Assembly (NCBI RefSeq): GCF_001667925.1
Contig: NZ_LZJR01000053.1
Coordinates: 1 to 64,000, forward strand
Direction: 5' to 3'
Source of the DNA: Mycobacterium sp. E2479
Lineage (GTDB): Bacteria; Actinomycetota; Actinomycetes; Mycobacteriales; Mycobacteriaceae
Length of the DNA: 64,000 bases
Positions 56,454-64,000 of this stretch are shown here, in pieces. The notes beneath the pieces were generated by a model. The model searched no databases and was not told the origin of the DNA. It saw only the letters and a list, made by a program, of their open reading frames with translations. A program made the translations under genes and the position numbers. Numbering within the stretch: position 1 is the stretch's first letter; each line of letters opens with the position of its first letter.

Positions 56454-57131
56454 TCAGCCAGCACCGAGAATCGTTTGCGGCCCCATTGCGGATGTCTTGA
56501 TCGATTGCTCGGCCCGGTGCTTTATTCCAAGCAACAGACCCCGGGTGCCGAAGGCTATTACGGGCCTGACAAGTTCCATAACGAACACCTCGCCGGGGTG
56601 GCGCAAGCCGATTCTGACGCGGGTGAGCAGCCGAACCCTGTCCTCCCAGTGCGGCTGAACATGAAACGACCACACTGCATTCCAGCGTTCGTCTTCCCGT
56701 GTGGCATTGAGCACCAGGTACTTTTCCGGCACGATTTCGGCAACGGTCGCCGTCACGCCATCCCGTGAACCCAACCAGCCCTCGGGAGCCAGCCACACTC
56801 GATCTCCTCTTTCGAGTTGTTGCGATTCCGGGTGTATCTGGTCGGCATCATGGCGGCACAGGCCAGCCGAATTCTTCTGCCCCGCACAGCCATAGAAACC
56901 ACCTCGATCCTGGCCCATCCGCACTAGCCAGGGCCACACCGCGGCGACGGGCGCGTCAATGTATACCGCTTCAGTCGTCTGAATAGCCGGGTCGGCTACT
57001 AAGGTATCGCCCGGCAAGAGCATTTGCGACTCCGCCTTTGTCGTGCCCCAATTGCGGTAATACCGTCGCGCACCGTACAAGAACAGCAGCAGCGCCGCGG
57101 TTTCGGCGGTGCGCTTTGCCTTCATTCGCAT
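56454..57131 (-). CDS. SRPBCC-like protein with N-terminal membrane anchor
   Basis: A 225-residue protein. The first 25 residues contain a hydrophobic stretch (TAETAALLLFLYGARRYYR), followed by AVYIDAPVAAVWPWLVRMGQ, the standard start of a START/Bet v1-like (SRPBCC) ligand-binding domain, then GWLGSRDGVTATVAEIVPEK and a PHWEDRVRLLTRVRIGLRH strand. The ligand is unknown; lipids or polyketides are typical for this fold. ATG at 57131, with an ATG two codons later as alternative. A good DosR-like box lies 36 bp upstream. Confidence 0.7.
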   Translation of the reverse strand: MRMKAKRTAETAALLLFLYGARRYYRNWGTTKAESQMLLPGDTLVADPAIQTTEAVYIDAPVAAVWPWLVRMGQDRGGFYGCAGQKNSAGLCRHDADQIHPESQQLERGDRVWLAPEGWLGSRDGVTATVAEIVPEKYLVLNATREDERWNAVWSFHVQPHWEDRVRLLTRVRIGLRHPGEVFVMELVRPVIAFGTRGLLLGIKHRAEQSIKTSAMGPQTILGAG

Positions 57132-57146
57132 GGTGCCAGTCTGGCT

Positions 57147-57180
57147 GGGCGACGCCCTGGCTGCCAGGGCCAATAGTCCC
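57147..57180 (-). promoter_or_regulatory. DosR-like box(es) upstream of the SRPBCC gene
   Basis: GGGCCAATAGTCCC (57167-57180) is a good match; GGGCGACGCCCTGG (57147-57160) is a weak second site with centre 20 bp away and only 16 bp from the ATG. Confidence 0.55.
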
Positions 57181-57259
57181 CGCGTCGGGCGGAATGATCG
57201 CCAGCTCATGTCCCGCCGAAATAGATCCGCGCTGGCGCAATCTACGACATCCGCTCAAC

Positions 57260-57598
57260 TCAGCCGCGTCGTTCTGATGGCAGATAACGCTTCTCCACCG
57301 CGTCCACGAGCTGGTCGCGGATGCGTTCCAAATCGGCAGCGCGGTGGGCTTCCAGCTCGTCCTCCCAGGCCGCTACCCGCGCCGCGAGGTCTTTATCGGC
57401 GATGGTGCCCTCGAGCCAATGAGAGAAGTCGCCCCTTTCCAGGTGGTATTCCAGCACTTGCTGGTCGAGATGTCTCAACGCCTTGCAGAAGGCATGCATC
57501 GTCGCAGCCGCGGCGGTCGATTCGCCGTCATAGGCGTGGAAGTAGAACCGCCGCTCTGGCGGGAGACGGATATCGGCGTATTTGTGGCGGTGGCGCAC
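57260..57598 (-). CDS. Small protein of DUF5752 type
   Basis: A 112-residue helical protein. RRFYFHAYDGESTAAAATM, KALRHLDQQVLEYHLERGDF and HWLEGTIADKDLAARVAAWE follow the pattern of DUF5752 (FYF..G..A, HLxRGDFxxWI, DxxLA), a family fused to or near sugar-phosphate enzymes in other organisms and without known activity. The ATG at 57598 has no strong ribosome site; it lies 123 bp after the WS/DGAT stop. Possibly part of the alpha/beta hydrolase-WS/DGAT transcript. Confidence 0.6.
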   Translation of the reverse strand: MRHRHKYADIRLPPERRFYFHAYDGESTAAAATMHAFCKALRHLDQQVLEYHLERGDFSHWLEGTIADKDLAARVAAWEDELEAHRAADLERIRDQLVDAVEKRYLPSERRG

Positions 57599-57721
57599 AT
57601 GTGCGGTGCGTCGGTCCGCGACGGTGAACCCACGGGGCGGCCCCGCGCCGAAAAGCCTCTACCCGCGACCGAATATCGGAGCGCGCCGCACCCACCATCC
57701 TGTCGCCACCCAGATGATCGC

Positions 57722-59131
57722 TCAGCCGTCCACTCCGACGGCGGCTTCCAGTTCGCGCAAACATTCCTCGGTCAGCGGTATCAGGGCGCTGATGTCGCGC
57801 AACACCTCGGCTCCCGCAACGAATCCGATTCCGATCCGGTCCGCGTAGGAGCACGTCGTGATGTTGAGGGCTTGACCGTCGTAGACGGTTGACACGGGAT
57901 ACATCTCCTCGATATGCGCACCGTTGAAATACATTTGGTCGCGAGGTCCGGGAACATGCGAAATCGGCAGGTTATATCCGGGCCGGATCTTCGGCGCCGA
58001 CGGAAGCATCGGGAGAATGACCGTCGCGGCGATACTTCCCGCCGTAACCAGCAGCGACGCCGCTGAGCCGCGTTTTGACACCCAGTCCTTCCCTTCCGAC
58101 ATCGAGCGATGGATCATAGCCAGCCGTGCCGCCGGATCGTCCACATTGGTGCCCAGTGGACACAGCCACAGGCCGAACCTGTTGCCGTACTTCTCATTTT
58201 CCGCAGCGGGGCGGGTATGGCCACGGACTGTGATCGGACAGATCGCCACCAATGACCGGGTGGGCAATTCCCGGCAATCCCCCAACCATCGCCGCAGGAC
58301 GGCGGCCAGCACCGCATTGATCACGTCGTTGCCGGTCACCCCGGCACGCCGTTGCACTGCTTGAATACGGCTCTTAGCCCAACTGGCAGCACACACCGCA
58401 CGCTCGGGGCCGAGCCGGCCGTTGAATCGTGTGTACGGAGCTCCCAGCGGCAGGACGGTCGTGTGCCTGACCAGGCTGCCGATCACGGTGGACAGCTCGC
58501 CGGTGATGACCCGTTCGATCAGGCCGGCGCCCGATGCCGCCGCATCGACCGGGAACCGAACCGCTGCGACTAGGCGGTGTAACCAGCCGGTCGACGCCGG
58601 CACCGGCGTTGAACGATGACCGAAGTCCGCATAAAAGGGTGGCATCGACCGGCACAGCGGGTCGGTGCTCAGCGCGTCGGCGATCATCTGGAAACCCGCG
58701 ACGCCGTCGACGATGGTGTGGTGCACCTTGACATAGAACGCGAACTTGCCCTCTTCGAAGCCGTCTATCAGGTACGACATCCACATCGGGCGCGACCGGT
58801 CAAGGCGCTTTGCATCCAATTCGCCAATCAGTCGCCAGAAGTTATCGTGGCCCCCAGAGACCTTGCAGCGCCGGCAATGTCGACTCAGGTCGACGGTGTC
58901 GACATCACGCCAGACCCATATTCCACCGGTATCAACACCTCGATGCGGATACCTGCGAAGCCTCGGATGAATGGAGTGGTTGTCGGTGAGCGCTTCGCGA
59001 TGCAGCCGATCGATGTAGTCCGGCCCGGCATCTGCCGGCGGCGACAGTATCAGCACGACACCGACATGCATGGGACTGGACACCAACTCCGCGGTAATCA
59101 TCGCGGCGTCCAGCGGATTGAGGGCTCTCAC
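57722..59131 (-). CDS. WS/DGAT wax ester synthase/diacylglycerol acyltransferase (second)
   Basis: A 469-residue Tgs-family protein. The start VRALNPLDAAMITAE corresponds to the usual family beginning, and a GTG at 59131 with GAGGAAG upstream is 11 bp after the preceding stop. The catalytic motif is KVHHTIVDGVAGFQM (HHxxxDG). A central RSLVAICPITVRG, an LPISHVPGPRDQMYF block (equivalent to NVPGP) and GIGFVAGAEVLRDI at the C terminus complete the family pattern. By position in a DosR-controlled unit it is the functional equivalent of Tgs1 in triacylglycerol storage during hypoxia, although sequence assignment to Tgs1 is not certain. Confidence 0.85.
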   Translation of the reverse strand: MRALNPLDAAMITAELVSSPMHVGVVLILSPPADAGPDYIDRLHREALTDNHSIHPRLRRYPHRGVDTGGIWVWRDVDTVDLSRHCRRCKVSGGHDNFWRLIGELDAKRLDRSRPMWMSYLIDGFEEGKFAFYVKVHHTIVDGVAGFQMIADALSTDPLCRSMPPFYADFGHRSTPVPASTGWLHRLVAAVRFPVDAAASGAGLIERVITGELSTVIGSLVRHTTVLPLGAPYTRFNGRLGPERAVCAASWAKSRIQAVQRRAGVTGNDVINAVLAAVLRRWLGDCRELPTRSLVAICPITVRGHTRPAAENEKYGNRFGLWLCPLGTNVDDPAARLAMIHRSMSEGKDWVSKRGSAASLLVTAGSIAATVILPMLPSAPKIRPGYNLPISHVPGPRDQMYFNGAHIEEMYPVSTVYDGQALNITTCSYADRIGIGFVAGAEVLRDISALIPLTEECLRELEAAVGVDG

Positions 59132-59142
59132 CGCTTCCTCGA

Positions 59143-60396
59143 TTACGCGGATCTGCCGCGGGGCAGCGTCGATGCGCCCAGGAGCCCGGATTGCTGTAGC
59201 GCTCCCCACACGAACCGCTGCACGGGTTGGGATCGGAAGAATCCGGTATGCCCACCGGGGTACCAGACGATTTCCGGTTTACCCCAGTGCTCCCACAGGC
59301 GAATCACCTGTTCGCGCGGATGCACGACTTGATCGGCGATGCCGGCGTAGATGAAGCGCCCTTGCATGGGGACGAGCGGAGTAAGCGACAGGGGCGACGT
59401 CATCCGCCCGATGGGTTCGGCCAACTTCATCGTGCGACGACGTGGGTCGTCGAGACTCAGGCCGGAATGGTGCCCCAGCACCGTCACCAGGTCCGCCACC
59501 GGGACACCGAGAATCGCGCAGGTGAGTCCGCTCTCGAGGCTGGCAACCAGTGCGGCGATATAACCGCCGAGCGAAAGACTGTTCAATCCGATCAGCGAAT
59601 CCGGCTCCTGCAAGCGAATCCAGGACAACAGCCGCCGGATATCCCACACCGCCTGAGCGGTCGCATGAACGTCGTCAAGAACATTTTCCCCCGGAAATAC
59701 TCGCCCCTTGGGCAGGCCACGCGCCCTGGGGCCGTGCATCGGAAGCACGGGCATCACGACGTTCAGCTTGAGCTCGTCGTGCAGTTTCCACGCGCGAAAA
59801 AGGGCGATATCTATTGTGCCCCGGCCCATTTCGGTGCCATGCACACACACGAGCCAGGGACGCGGTTGCGGATGGCGCAGTAAAAGTGCGTACTCACGGT
59901 TGTTCCCGGTGTACGTTCGCCACCGTTGCGCACCCGGTTCACCGGGACACGGTCGGTACCCACTGACATAGGAGAGGCGATAGAAGGAACGCCGGTATCC
60001 CCGGACGTGGCGGACTGTGAGTTCGGGCAGGGGCGGCGGTTCGGTGAAGAATTCCGTCGGATTTTGCAACCAGCCTTTGCCGCCGTAGAAGTCAAGTCCG
60101 GCGATCACCTCGCGGGTGATGTGCTCGAACACCTCGGGCCGACTGACCGGGCGGCGCGCCTTAAGTCCGGTCAAGACGATCTCGTCGCGAAAAGCCTGCG
60201 CGGCCAGAGCTAGAGTAGGGCGTGCTATCGGGAGTTGGTTTGGCGCTTGATCGAGGTAATCGCGCCACGATTGAGCGAGATACTTGCCGGTGTGGGTGAA
60301 CGGCTTGATAACTCCGCCCAGGCCACTGACAGCGAGGTCCCCCCACTTGTGGGGGTTCGGTCCCTCAGATTGCCGGCTGGTGGATTCGGCGGCCAT
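59143..60396 (-). CDS. Alpha/beta hydrolase (ABHD18-like)
   Basis: A 417-residue hydrolase. The core has WLVCVHGTEMGRGTIDIA (oxyanion), NVVMPVLPMHGPRARGLPKG, the nucleophile Ser in GLNSLSLGGYIAALVAS (SLSLGG elbow), the likely acid in YAGIADQVVHPREQV and His in WYPGGHTGFFRSQ. The N-terminal 150 residues, including SFYRLSYVSGYRPCPG, resemble the ABHD18/DUF2048 group. It precedes the WS/DGAT gene by 11 bp, suggesting that it supplies or hydrolyses acyl chains for triacylglycerol metabolism. Two DosR-like boxes lie 36-69 bp upstream. Confidence 0.75.
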   Translation of the reverse strand: MAAESTSRQSEGPNPHKWGDLAVSGLGGVIKPFTHTGKYLAQSWRDYLDQAPNQLPIARPTLALAAQAFRDEIVLTGLKARRPVSRPEVFEHITREVIAGLDFYGGKGWLQNPTEFFTEPPPLPELTVRHVRGYRRSFYRLSYVSGYRPCPGEPGAQRWRTYTGNNREYALLLRHPQPRPWLVCVHGTEMGRGTIDIALFRAWKLHDELKLNVVMPVLPMHGPRARGLPKGRVFPGENVLDDVHATAQAVWDIRRLLSWIRLQEPDSLIGLNSLSLGGYIAALVASLESGLTCAILGVPVADLVTVLGHHSGLSLDDPRRRTMKLAEPIGRMTSPLSLTPLVPMQGRFIYAGIADQVVHPREQVIRLWEHWGKPEIVWYPGGHTGFFRSQPVQRFVWGALQQSGLLGASTLPRGRSA

Positions 60397-60431
60397 GAGG
60401 GCACGTTAATACTGACGGAATCCCGACATTA

Positions 60432-60465
60432 GGGGCTTACGGCCCGACGAAAGTCACCAAAGTCC
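60432..60465 (-). promoter_or_regulatory. Pair of DosR-like boxes for the hydrolase-WS/DGAT unit
   Basis: On the gene strand GGACTTTGGTGACT (60452-60465) and GGGCCGTAAGCCCC (60432-60445) have centres 20 bp apart. The first overlaps the stop codon of the decayed flavodoxin gene. Confidence 0.6.
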
Positions 60466-60950
60466 TTTGCAGTTGCGGGGAAGGGGCTCAACCCGTTTGT
60501 GCAGACACACCGCAAATGCCGCGGCGCGTTCGAGGTGATCGTGGGCTGGCCGCCCCCTTTTGATGCCGCCGATGAACACGAAGGAACCAATAGTGTCCAA
60601 CCTGCGGCACGAAAAAACGAATCAATCATCTCAAAACCTTTCGCTTCGAAAGGTTTCCGAAGGGGCCTGTGGTAGCTACACAATGGGACTTCGTGGGCGC
60701 CGCTGGTGAATTAGGTGCACGCGCGGACGTGATTGACGGTTGGTATATGTCGGATCAGGTTCAGCAGCCGCGGGTCGACGCTCATGTAATAGATTCCAGA
60801 ACCGAAACCGATGAGGTCGTACCGGCTCAGTGTTTCGGGATCAACGGCCTCGGGCGCGACAACCTCGGCATCAAGCGTCTCGGCCATCCGATCGGCCACC
60901 TGGCGGATATTGCCGTGCGACTTGGAAGTGCAGATGATGAGCGATTTCAT
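60454..60950 (-). pseudogene. Flavodoxin-family gene, disrupted
   Basis: From the ATG at 60950 the frame gives MKSLIICTSKSHGNIRQVAD, AEVVAPEAVDPETLSRYDLI and GFGSGIYYMSVDPRLLNLI, a normal flavodoxin N-terminal half, then stops at 60711 after 79 residues. Further along the strand another frame continues with FVFSCRRLDTIGSFVFIGGI and KRGRPAHDHLERAAAFA, the normal C-terminal end, stopping at 60454. The connecting segment (60550-60710) has lost its reading frame. It was a short-chain flavodoxin (electron carrier); as written no functional protein is made. It is divergent from the acyl-CoA synthetase. Confidence 0.75.
60634..60656. repeat. Perfect 10-bp hairpin
   Basis: AAACCTTTCG and its exact complement are separated by CTT, inside the dead segment of the flavodoxin pseudogene. 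It could be an intrinsic terminator-like stem without a T-run, an operator, or a scar of the event that disrupted the gene. Confidence 0.6.
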
Positions 60951-61097
60951 TGGTCTACCCCTTTCGGCGAACCATCCCATGCTGCGTGGCTCGTTCGTCG
61001 CCAGGTAAGGGCGCAAAGGCATAAGGCGCTGGGCTTTAGTCACCCGTAGTGATCTCCGCGGCGTACGCAAGCGCCATCTGGGAGGCGGCGCACAGGA

Positions 61098-61132
61098 GGG
61101 ACGTTCGCCGACCTCCGCGTGACTTTTGCCTC
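61098..61132 (+). promoter_or_regulatory. Pair of DosR-like boxes for the acyl-CoA synthetase
   Basis: GGGACGTTCGCCGA (61098-61111) and GTGACTTTTGCCTC (61119-61132) have centres exactly 21 bp apart, 67-101 bp before the ATG at 61199. The second shares its right half with the box at 43939. Confidence 0.7.
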
Positions 61133-61198
61133 TACTGGCGGGCGCGATCCGAGGGATGCACTGACAGTATTCACATCGGCACCGATTGGATTAACACC

Positions 61199-63067
61199 AT
61201 GAAAGCAATCAGTGTTTCGGCGGAGAGGCCTGACTTCGCCAAGATCAACAATCGCGCGCCGTCGGTGGCTCACATGTTCGTCAGCCGGGTCGCTGCCACT
61301 CCACACGCCGAGGCGTTTCGATACCCACAGGACCACACCTGGGAGAGCGTGACGTGGCAGCAGGTCGGCGAACGTGTCTGCAACATCGCGGGCGGTCTCA
61401 TCTCGCTGGGAATCGCACCGGAGGATCGAGTCGCGCTCGTATCCTCGACGCGCTATGAGTGGGTGATCGTCGATTTCGCAATAATGTGCGCCGGCGCCGC
61501 CACCACCACGGTGTACCCGACGACGAAGGACCGCGACACCGCCTATATCCTCGCCAATTCCGGAAGCCGGGTCGTGGTCGCCGAGAATCAGAGTCAGCTC
61601 GACAAACTGCTCGCACGCCGCGCGGAACTGCCAGACGTGGGCAAGGTGGTGTTGATCGACGGCAACGGTGACGGGGACTGGGTGATCAGCCTCGGCGAAC
61701 TCGAACAGCTGGGCAAGCAATTGCTCGCCGATGCACCCGATGCCATCACGGAGCGTGTCGCAGCCATCGGTCCGGGCCAGCTCGCCAGCCTGATCTACAC
61801 CTCCGGCACCACCGGGCGCCCCAAGGGCGTGCGACTGACCCACGGTGCATGGACCTACACCGCGGCGGCCATAGACGCACTCGGCATCCTGGGCCCTGAC
61901 GATCTGAACTTTCTCTGGCTGCCGCTGGCGCACGCTTTTGGCAAGGTCATGCTGGCGCTGCCGCTACAGATCGGGTTTCCCACCGCTATCGACGGCCGGG
62001 TGGAGAGGATTGTCGATAACCTTGCGGTCTTACATCCGACCATCATGGGTGCGGCACCACGCATATTCGAGAAAGCCCACGCCCGTATTCAGGAGACGGT
62101 CGCCGAGCAGGGCCGGTTCCGCAGGAAGGTGTTCGACTGGTCGATCGGAGTTGGCTTGAAAGTCTCGGCCGACCGGCAGGCGGGGAAGAAACCCCCGTTA
62201 ACGTCGTTGCTGGCCTACAAGATCGCGGACCGACTGGTCTTTTCTACTATCCGGCAGCGGTTCGGTGGGAGGCTGCGGTTCTTCGTCTCCGCCGCCGCCG
62301 CCCTCGACCGGGATGTCGCGCAGTGGTTCGACGCAATCGGGATTGTCGTGTTGGAGGGCTACGGACTTACCGAGACCGCCGCCGCATCGTTCATCAACCG
62401 CCCCGGCGCCTACCGTTTCGGAACGGTCGGTTGGCCGTTCCCGGCCACCGAGGCAAAGATCGCCGACGACGGCGAAATCCTACTCAGGGGACCGGGTTTG
62501 ATGACGGCGTACCACGATCTACCCGATGCCACCGCCGAGGCGCTCGACCCGGACGGCTGGTTCCGCACCGGCGACATCGGGGAAATCGACGCCGACGGTT
62601 TCCTTCGGATCACCGACCGAAAAAAGGACATGTTCAAGACCTCGCAGGGTAAGTACGTGGCGCCATCGGCGATCGCCGCAAGGTTTATGGGCATCTGCCC
62701 GTATGTGAGCGAGCTCCTCGTCTACGGGGAGGCGAAGCCGTACTGTGTGGCGCTGGTAGGCCTCGATGCCGAAGCGATCACCACCTGGGCAGCCAAGAAC
62801 GGTATGGCGAACAAGCCGTTCGCCGAGATCGCCCGTGACCCGAAGACTCACGACATGATCGCTGGATACCTCGACGTGCTGAATAATCAACTGAACCGCT
62901 GGGAACAGATCAAAAACTTCGTGATCGCCGAGCGGGAGCTCTCTGTAGAAGCCGGTGACCTGACGCCGAGTATGAAGCTACGTCGCAAAGCGGTCATCGA
63001 AGATTTCGCCGACCGCCTATCGGCCCTGTATGCCCGAGGCGACGAAAACCTATCGACAGCAATATGA
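61199..63067 (+). CDS. Long-chain acyl-CoA synthetase (FadD15-like)
   Basis: A 622-residue ANL enzyme of the long-chain class. Motifs: ASLIYTSGTTGRPKGVRLTH (A3), LWLPLAHAFGKVMLALPLQI, VVLEGYGLTETAAASFINRP (A5), GWFRTGDIGEIDADGFLRIT (A7/A8) and RKKDMFKTSQGKYVAP, the latter typical of long-chain synthetases; the C-terminal Lys is in SVEAGDLTPSMKLRRKAV. It makes acyl-CoA, the donor for the WS/DGAT enzymes in the same island. The ATG at 61199 was preferred because the upstream frame overlaps the DosR-like boxes. A terminator hairpin follows its stop. Confidence 0.85.
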   Translation: MKAISVSAERPDFAKINNRAPSVAHMFVSRVAATPHAEAFRYPQDHTWESVTWQQVGERVCNIAGGLISLGIAPEDRVALVSSTRYEWVIVDFAIMCAGAATTTVYPTTKDRDTAYILANSGSRVVVAENQSQLDKLLARRAELPDVGKVVLIDGNGDGDWVISLGELEQLGKQLLADAPDAITERVAAIGPGQLASLIYTSGTTGRPKGVRLTHGAWTYTAAAIDALGILGPDDLNFLWLPLAHAFGKVMLALPLQIGFPTAIDGRVERIVDNLAVLHPTIMGAAPRIFEKAHARIQETVAEQGRFRRKVFDWSIGVGLKVSADRQAGKKPPLTSLLAYKIADRLVFSTIRQRFGGRLRFFVSAAAALDRDVAQWFDAIGIVVLEGYGLTETAAASFINRPGAYRFGTVGWPFPATEAKIADDGEILLRGPGLMTAYHDLPDATAEALDPDGWFRTGDIGEIDADGFLRITDRKKDMFKTSQGKYVAPSAIAARFMGICPYVSELLVYGEAKPYCVALVGLDAEAITTWAAKNGMANKPFAEIARDPKTHDMIAGYLDVLNNQLNRWEQIKNFVIAERELSVEAGDLTPSMKLRRKAVIEDFADRLSALYARGDENLSTAI

Positions 63068-63074
63068 GTCAACG

Positions 63075-63095
63075 AGCGGCGCCTAGGCCGCTTTT
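63075..63095 (+). terminator. Rho-independent terminator after the acyl-CoA synthetase
   Basis: AGCGGC-GCCTAG-GCCGCT followed by TTT, beginning 8 bp after the TGA. The stem is short but perfect. A second stem (GGCGGTTGG / CCAACCACCGCC, 63101-63143) follows. Confidence 0.55.
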
Positions 63096-63173
63096 AGGAG
63101 CGGCGGTTGGCCCCGGCGCGGGATTAGCGGGACCAACCACCGCCTGCTTATGTTTCGTGACCGGCATCCGCAG

Positions 63174-63458
63174 TCAGCGGTGCAGGCCGGTGACCGGCTC
63201 GCGAGTACTGGCTTGAATATCGGCTGCTGTCATGGCGAACAATTGATCTGCCAGATCTGAAAGAGCCCGGGCTACGGCGAGTTCGTCACCAATCCGGCTC
63301 ACCGGTTCGTCGGCAGGGTCAAGGCGTGCGAACCCGATACCGACGAGATTTGTTCCCGCCCAAGTTATCCGGGCCTTGGCGCGAGTTCGTTCCTCGCTGC
63401 GTTCTTCGATGAGCACGCCGATCTGATAAGCCTTCGTCGCTTGATGGTCAGCCCTCAT
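63174..63458 (-). CDS. Small dormancy protein of Rv1738/Rv2632c type (DUF1876)
   Basis: A 94-residue protein: KAYQIGVLIEERSEERTRAK, ARITWAGTNLVGIGFARLDP, DEPVSRIGDELAVARALSDL and STREPVTGLHR. It is strongly similar to remembered Rv2632c (93) and Rv1738 (94), DosR-linked proteins whose fold resembles ribosome hibernation factors and which may act in translation arrest. ATG at 63458 behind AAGGAG. It is 32 bp downstream of the DUF1918 gene, so both form one unit. Confidence 0.9.
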   Translation of the reverse strand: MRADHQATKAYQIGVLIEERSEERTRAKARITWAGTNLVGIGFARLDPADEPVSRIGDELAVARALSDLADQLFAMTAADIQASTREPVTGLHR

Positions 63459-63490
63459 CCAATTCTCCTTCCCTCACCAGCCGATGTGCT

Positions 63491-63763
63491 TTAGTCGGCG
63501 AACTTGTTGTCGCGGGAGATGGCCGACTGTACGGCGCCGAAGCGATCCCGGGCGCGCCGGTCAGCGTCCGCCTGTTCGGCGGCGGTCACAATGACGGCGT
63601 CCGGACCTGGGAAGACGGTCGCCTCGTGGTCGTTAGCGAGCCAGCGCACGACATACGGTGGTGCACCGTCTGATGCGTGAACTTCGGTGATCAGTCCCCG
63701 CTGGTCGGGTTGCTCGACCCTGGTGCCCTTGATCACCAGCCAGTCACCGACTTTGGCTTTCAC
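63491..63763 (-). CDS. DUF1918 protein (Rv0569/Rv2302 type)
   Basis: A 90-residue protein with a GTG start at 63763 behind AAAGGAG: VKAKVGDWLVIKGTRVEQPD, RGLITEVHASDGAPPYVVRW and HEATVFPGPDAVIVTAAEQA. This matches DUF1918, an SH3-like small beta barrel; Rv0569 is a DosR-regulon member of the family. DNA binding or RNA binding has been suggested for the fold, but the function is not settled. It precedes the Rv2632c-type gene. Confidence 0.85.
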   Translation of the reverse strand: MKAKVGDWLVIKGTRVEQPDQRGLITEVHASDGAPPYVVRWLANDHEATVFPGPDAVIVTAAEQADADRRARDRFGAVQSAISRDNKFAD

Positions 63764-63853
63764 GGCTGCTCCTTTCCTGCTGGGTTTCGTTACTGATTCC
63801 GTCGTCTGCCGGCACGCTAGGTGGCTGGAGAGGTATCGCGTCACCACCTTGCA

Positions 63854-63888
63854 TGGCCAAAACGTCTATGGAGCCAGCCCTTTCGTCT
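63854..63888 (-). promoter_or_regulatory. Pair of DosR-like sites (weak) before the DUF1918 gene
   Basis: On the gene strand AGACGAAAGGGCTG (63875-63888) and AGACGTTTTGGCCA (63854-63867) have centres 21 bp apart, 91-125 bp before the GTG at 63763. Each fits only about half of the consensus. Confidence 0.4.
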
Positions 63889-63891
63889 TTA

Positions 63892-64000
63892 TCAGGAGGC
63901 CGGTTCCGTACCTGCGGCCCACTGTGTGGCGCGCTCGAGCTGGTCGAGCCCGAACACAGCGAGCTCGCCGGGCACCATCCACGCCAGGGCATGAAGCGTA
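63892..64000 (-). CDS. C-terminal end of an unidentified protein (partial)
   Basis: The minus strand from the window edge to the TGA at 63892-63894 reads LHALAWMVPGELAVFGLDQL then ERATQWAAGTEPAS. The VPGELAVFGLDQLERA segment resembles the end of SpoIIAA/STAS-like domains (DUF3478), but the start lies outside the window and the identification is tentative. Confidence 0.45.
   Translation of the reverse strand, partial: TLHALAWMVPGELAVFGLDQLERATQWAAGTEPAS

Noticed and set aside
60429..60683. 84-codon minus-strand ORF with an in-frame ATG
   Set aside because: The flavodoxin C-terminal residues lie in another frame of the same segment, so this ORF is out of frame with the recognisable protein.

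Overview
The window is high-GC actinobacterial DNA and almost certainly comes from a non-tuberculous Mycobacterium. It carries an MmpS/MmpL pair, an MPT63-family secreted protein, WS/DGAT acyltransferases, a FabG3 (Rv2002-like) dehydrogenase, and close relatives of M. tuberculosis HspX, DevR/DosR, DevS, Hrp1, Rv2004c, Rv2005c, Rv2030c and Rv2632c. Species was not determined. I saw no rRNA, tRNA, CRISPR array or insertion sequence.

Region 1 (1-22 kb) is mostly ordinary chromosome: a LysR-type regulator disrupted by an inverted duplication at the window edge, a PAS protein, a tautomerase, MPT63-like and LGFP-type exported proteins, an acyl-CoA ligase and an HxlR regulator. It continues with three copies of a palindrome-centred repeat (7.5-8.65 kb), a CobW GTPase and TetR pair around a long palindrome, an enoyl-CoA hydratase, an esterase, a TetR-MmpS-MmpL locus, fabG3, and an unusual two-gene cassette of an intracellular subtilisin-like protease with an alpha/beta hydrolase.

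Region 2 (22-64 kb) is a dormancy (DosR-type) super-cluster. DevR and DevS lie downstream of two universal stress proteins. Around them are HspX, an Acg-type nitroreductase, a phosphoribosyltransferase-erythromycin esterase fusion, CtpF, Hrp1 with a site-2 protease, six intact universal stress proteins, two WS/DGAT enzymes, two acyl/acetyl-CoA synthetases and Rv1738- and Rv0569-type small proteins. Thirteen promoter regions carry matches to the DosR box (GGGAC-N4-GTCCC), and most come in pairs with centres 20-22 bp apart. From memory, M. tuberculosis spreads these genes over several loci; here they are collected in about 40 kb.

Two operons in the super-cluster look least described. The first (32073 down to 23835, perhaps on to 22259) runs from a stress protein and an Rv2004c-like kinase into PEP synthase, two KAS III-type condensing enzymes and a WS/DGAT; one KAS III appears to lack catalytic residues. 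The second (44057-49258) joins an acetyl-CoA-synthetase-like enzyme, 2-oxoacid dehydrogenase E1-alpha, E1-beta and E2, and a stand-alone acyl carrier protein, behind DosR-like boxes. Together they suggest rerouting of C2/C3 and acyl units into storage or modified lipids during hypoxia; this is inference.

The island also shows active decay: an otsB1 remnant, an internally deleted universal stress protein, an HspX C-terminal fragment, a broken flavodoxin and a short gene tail.
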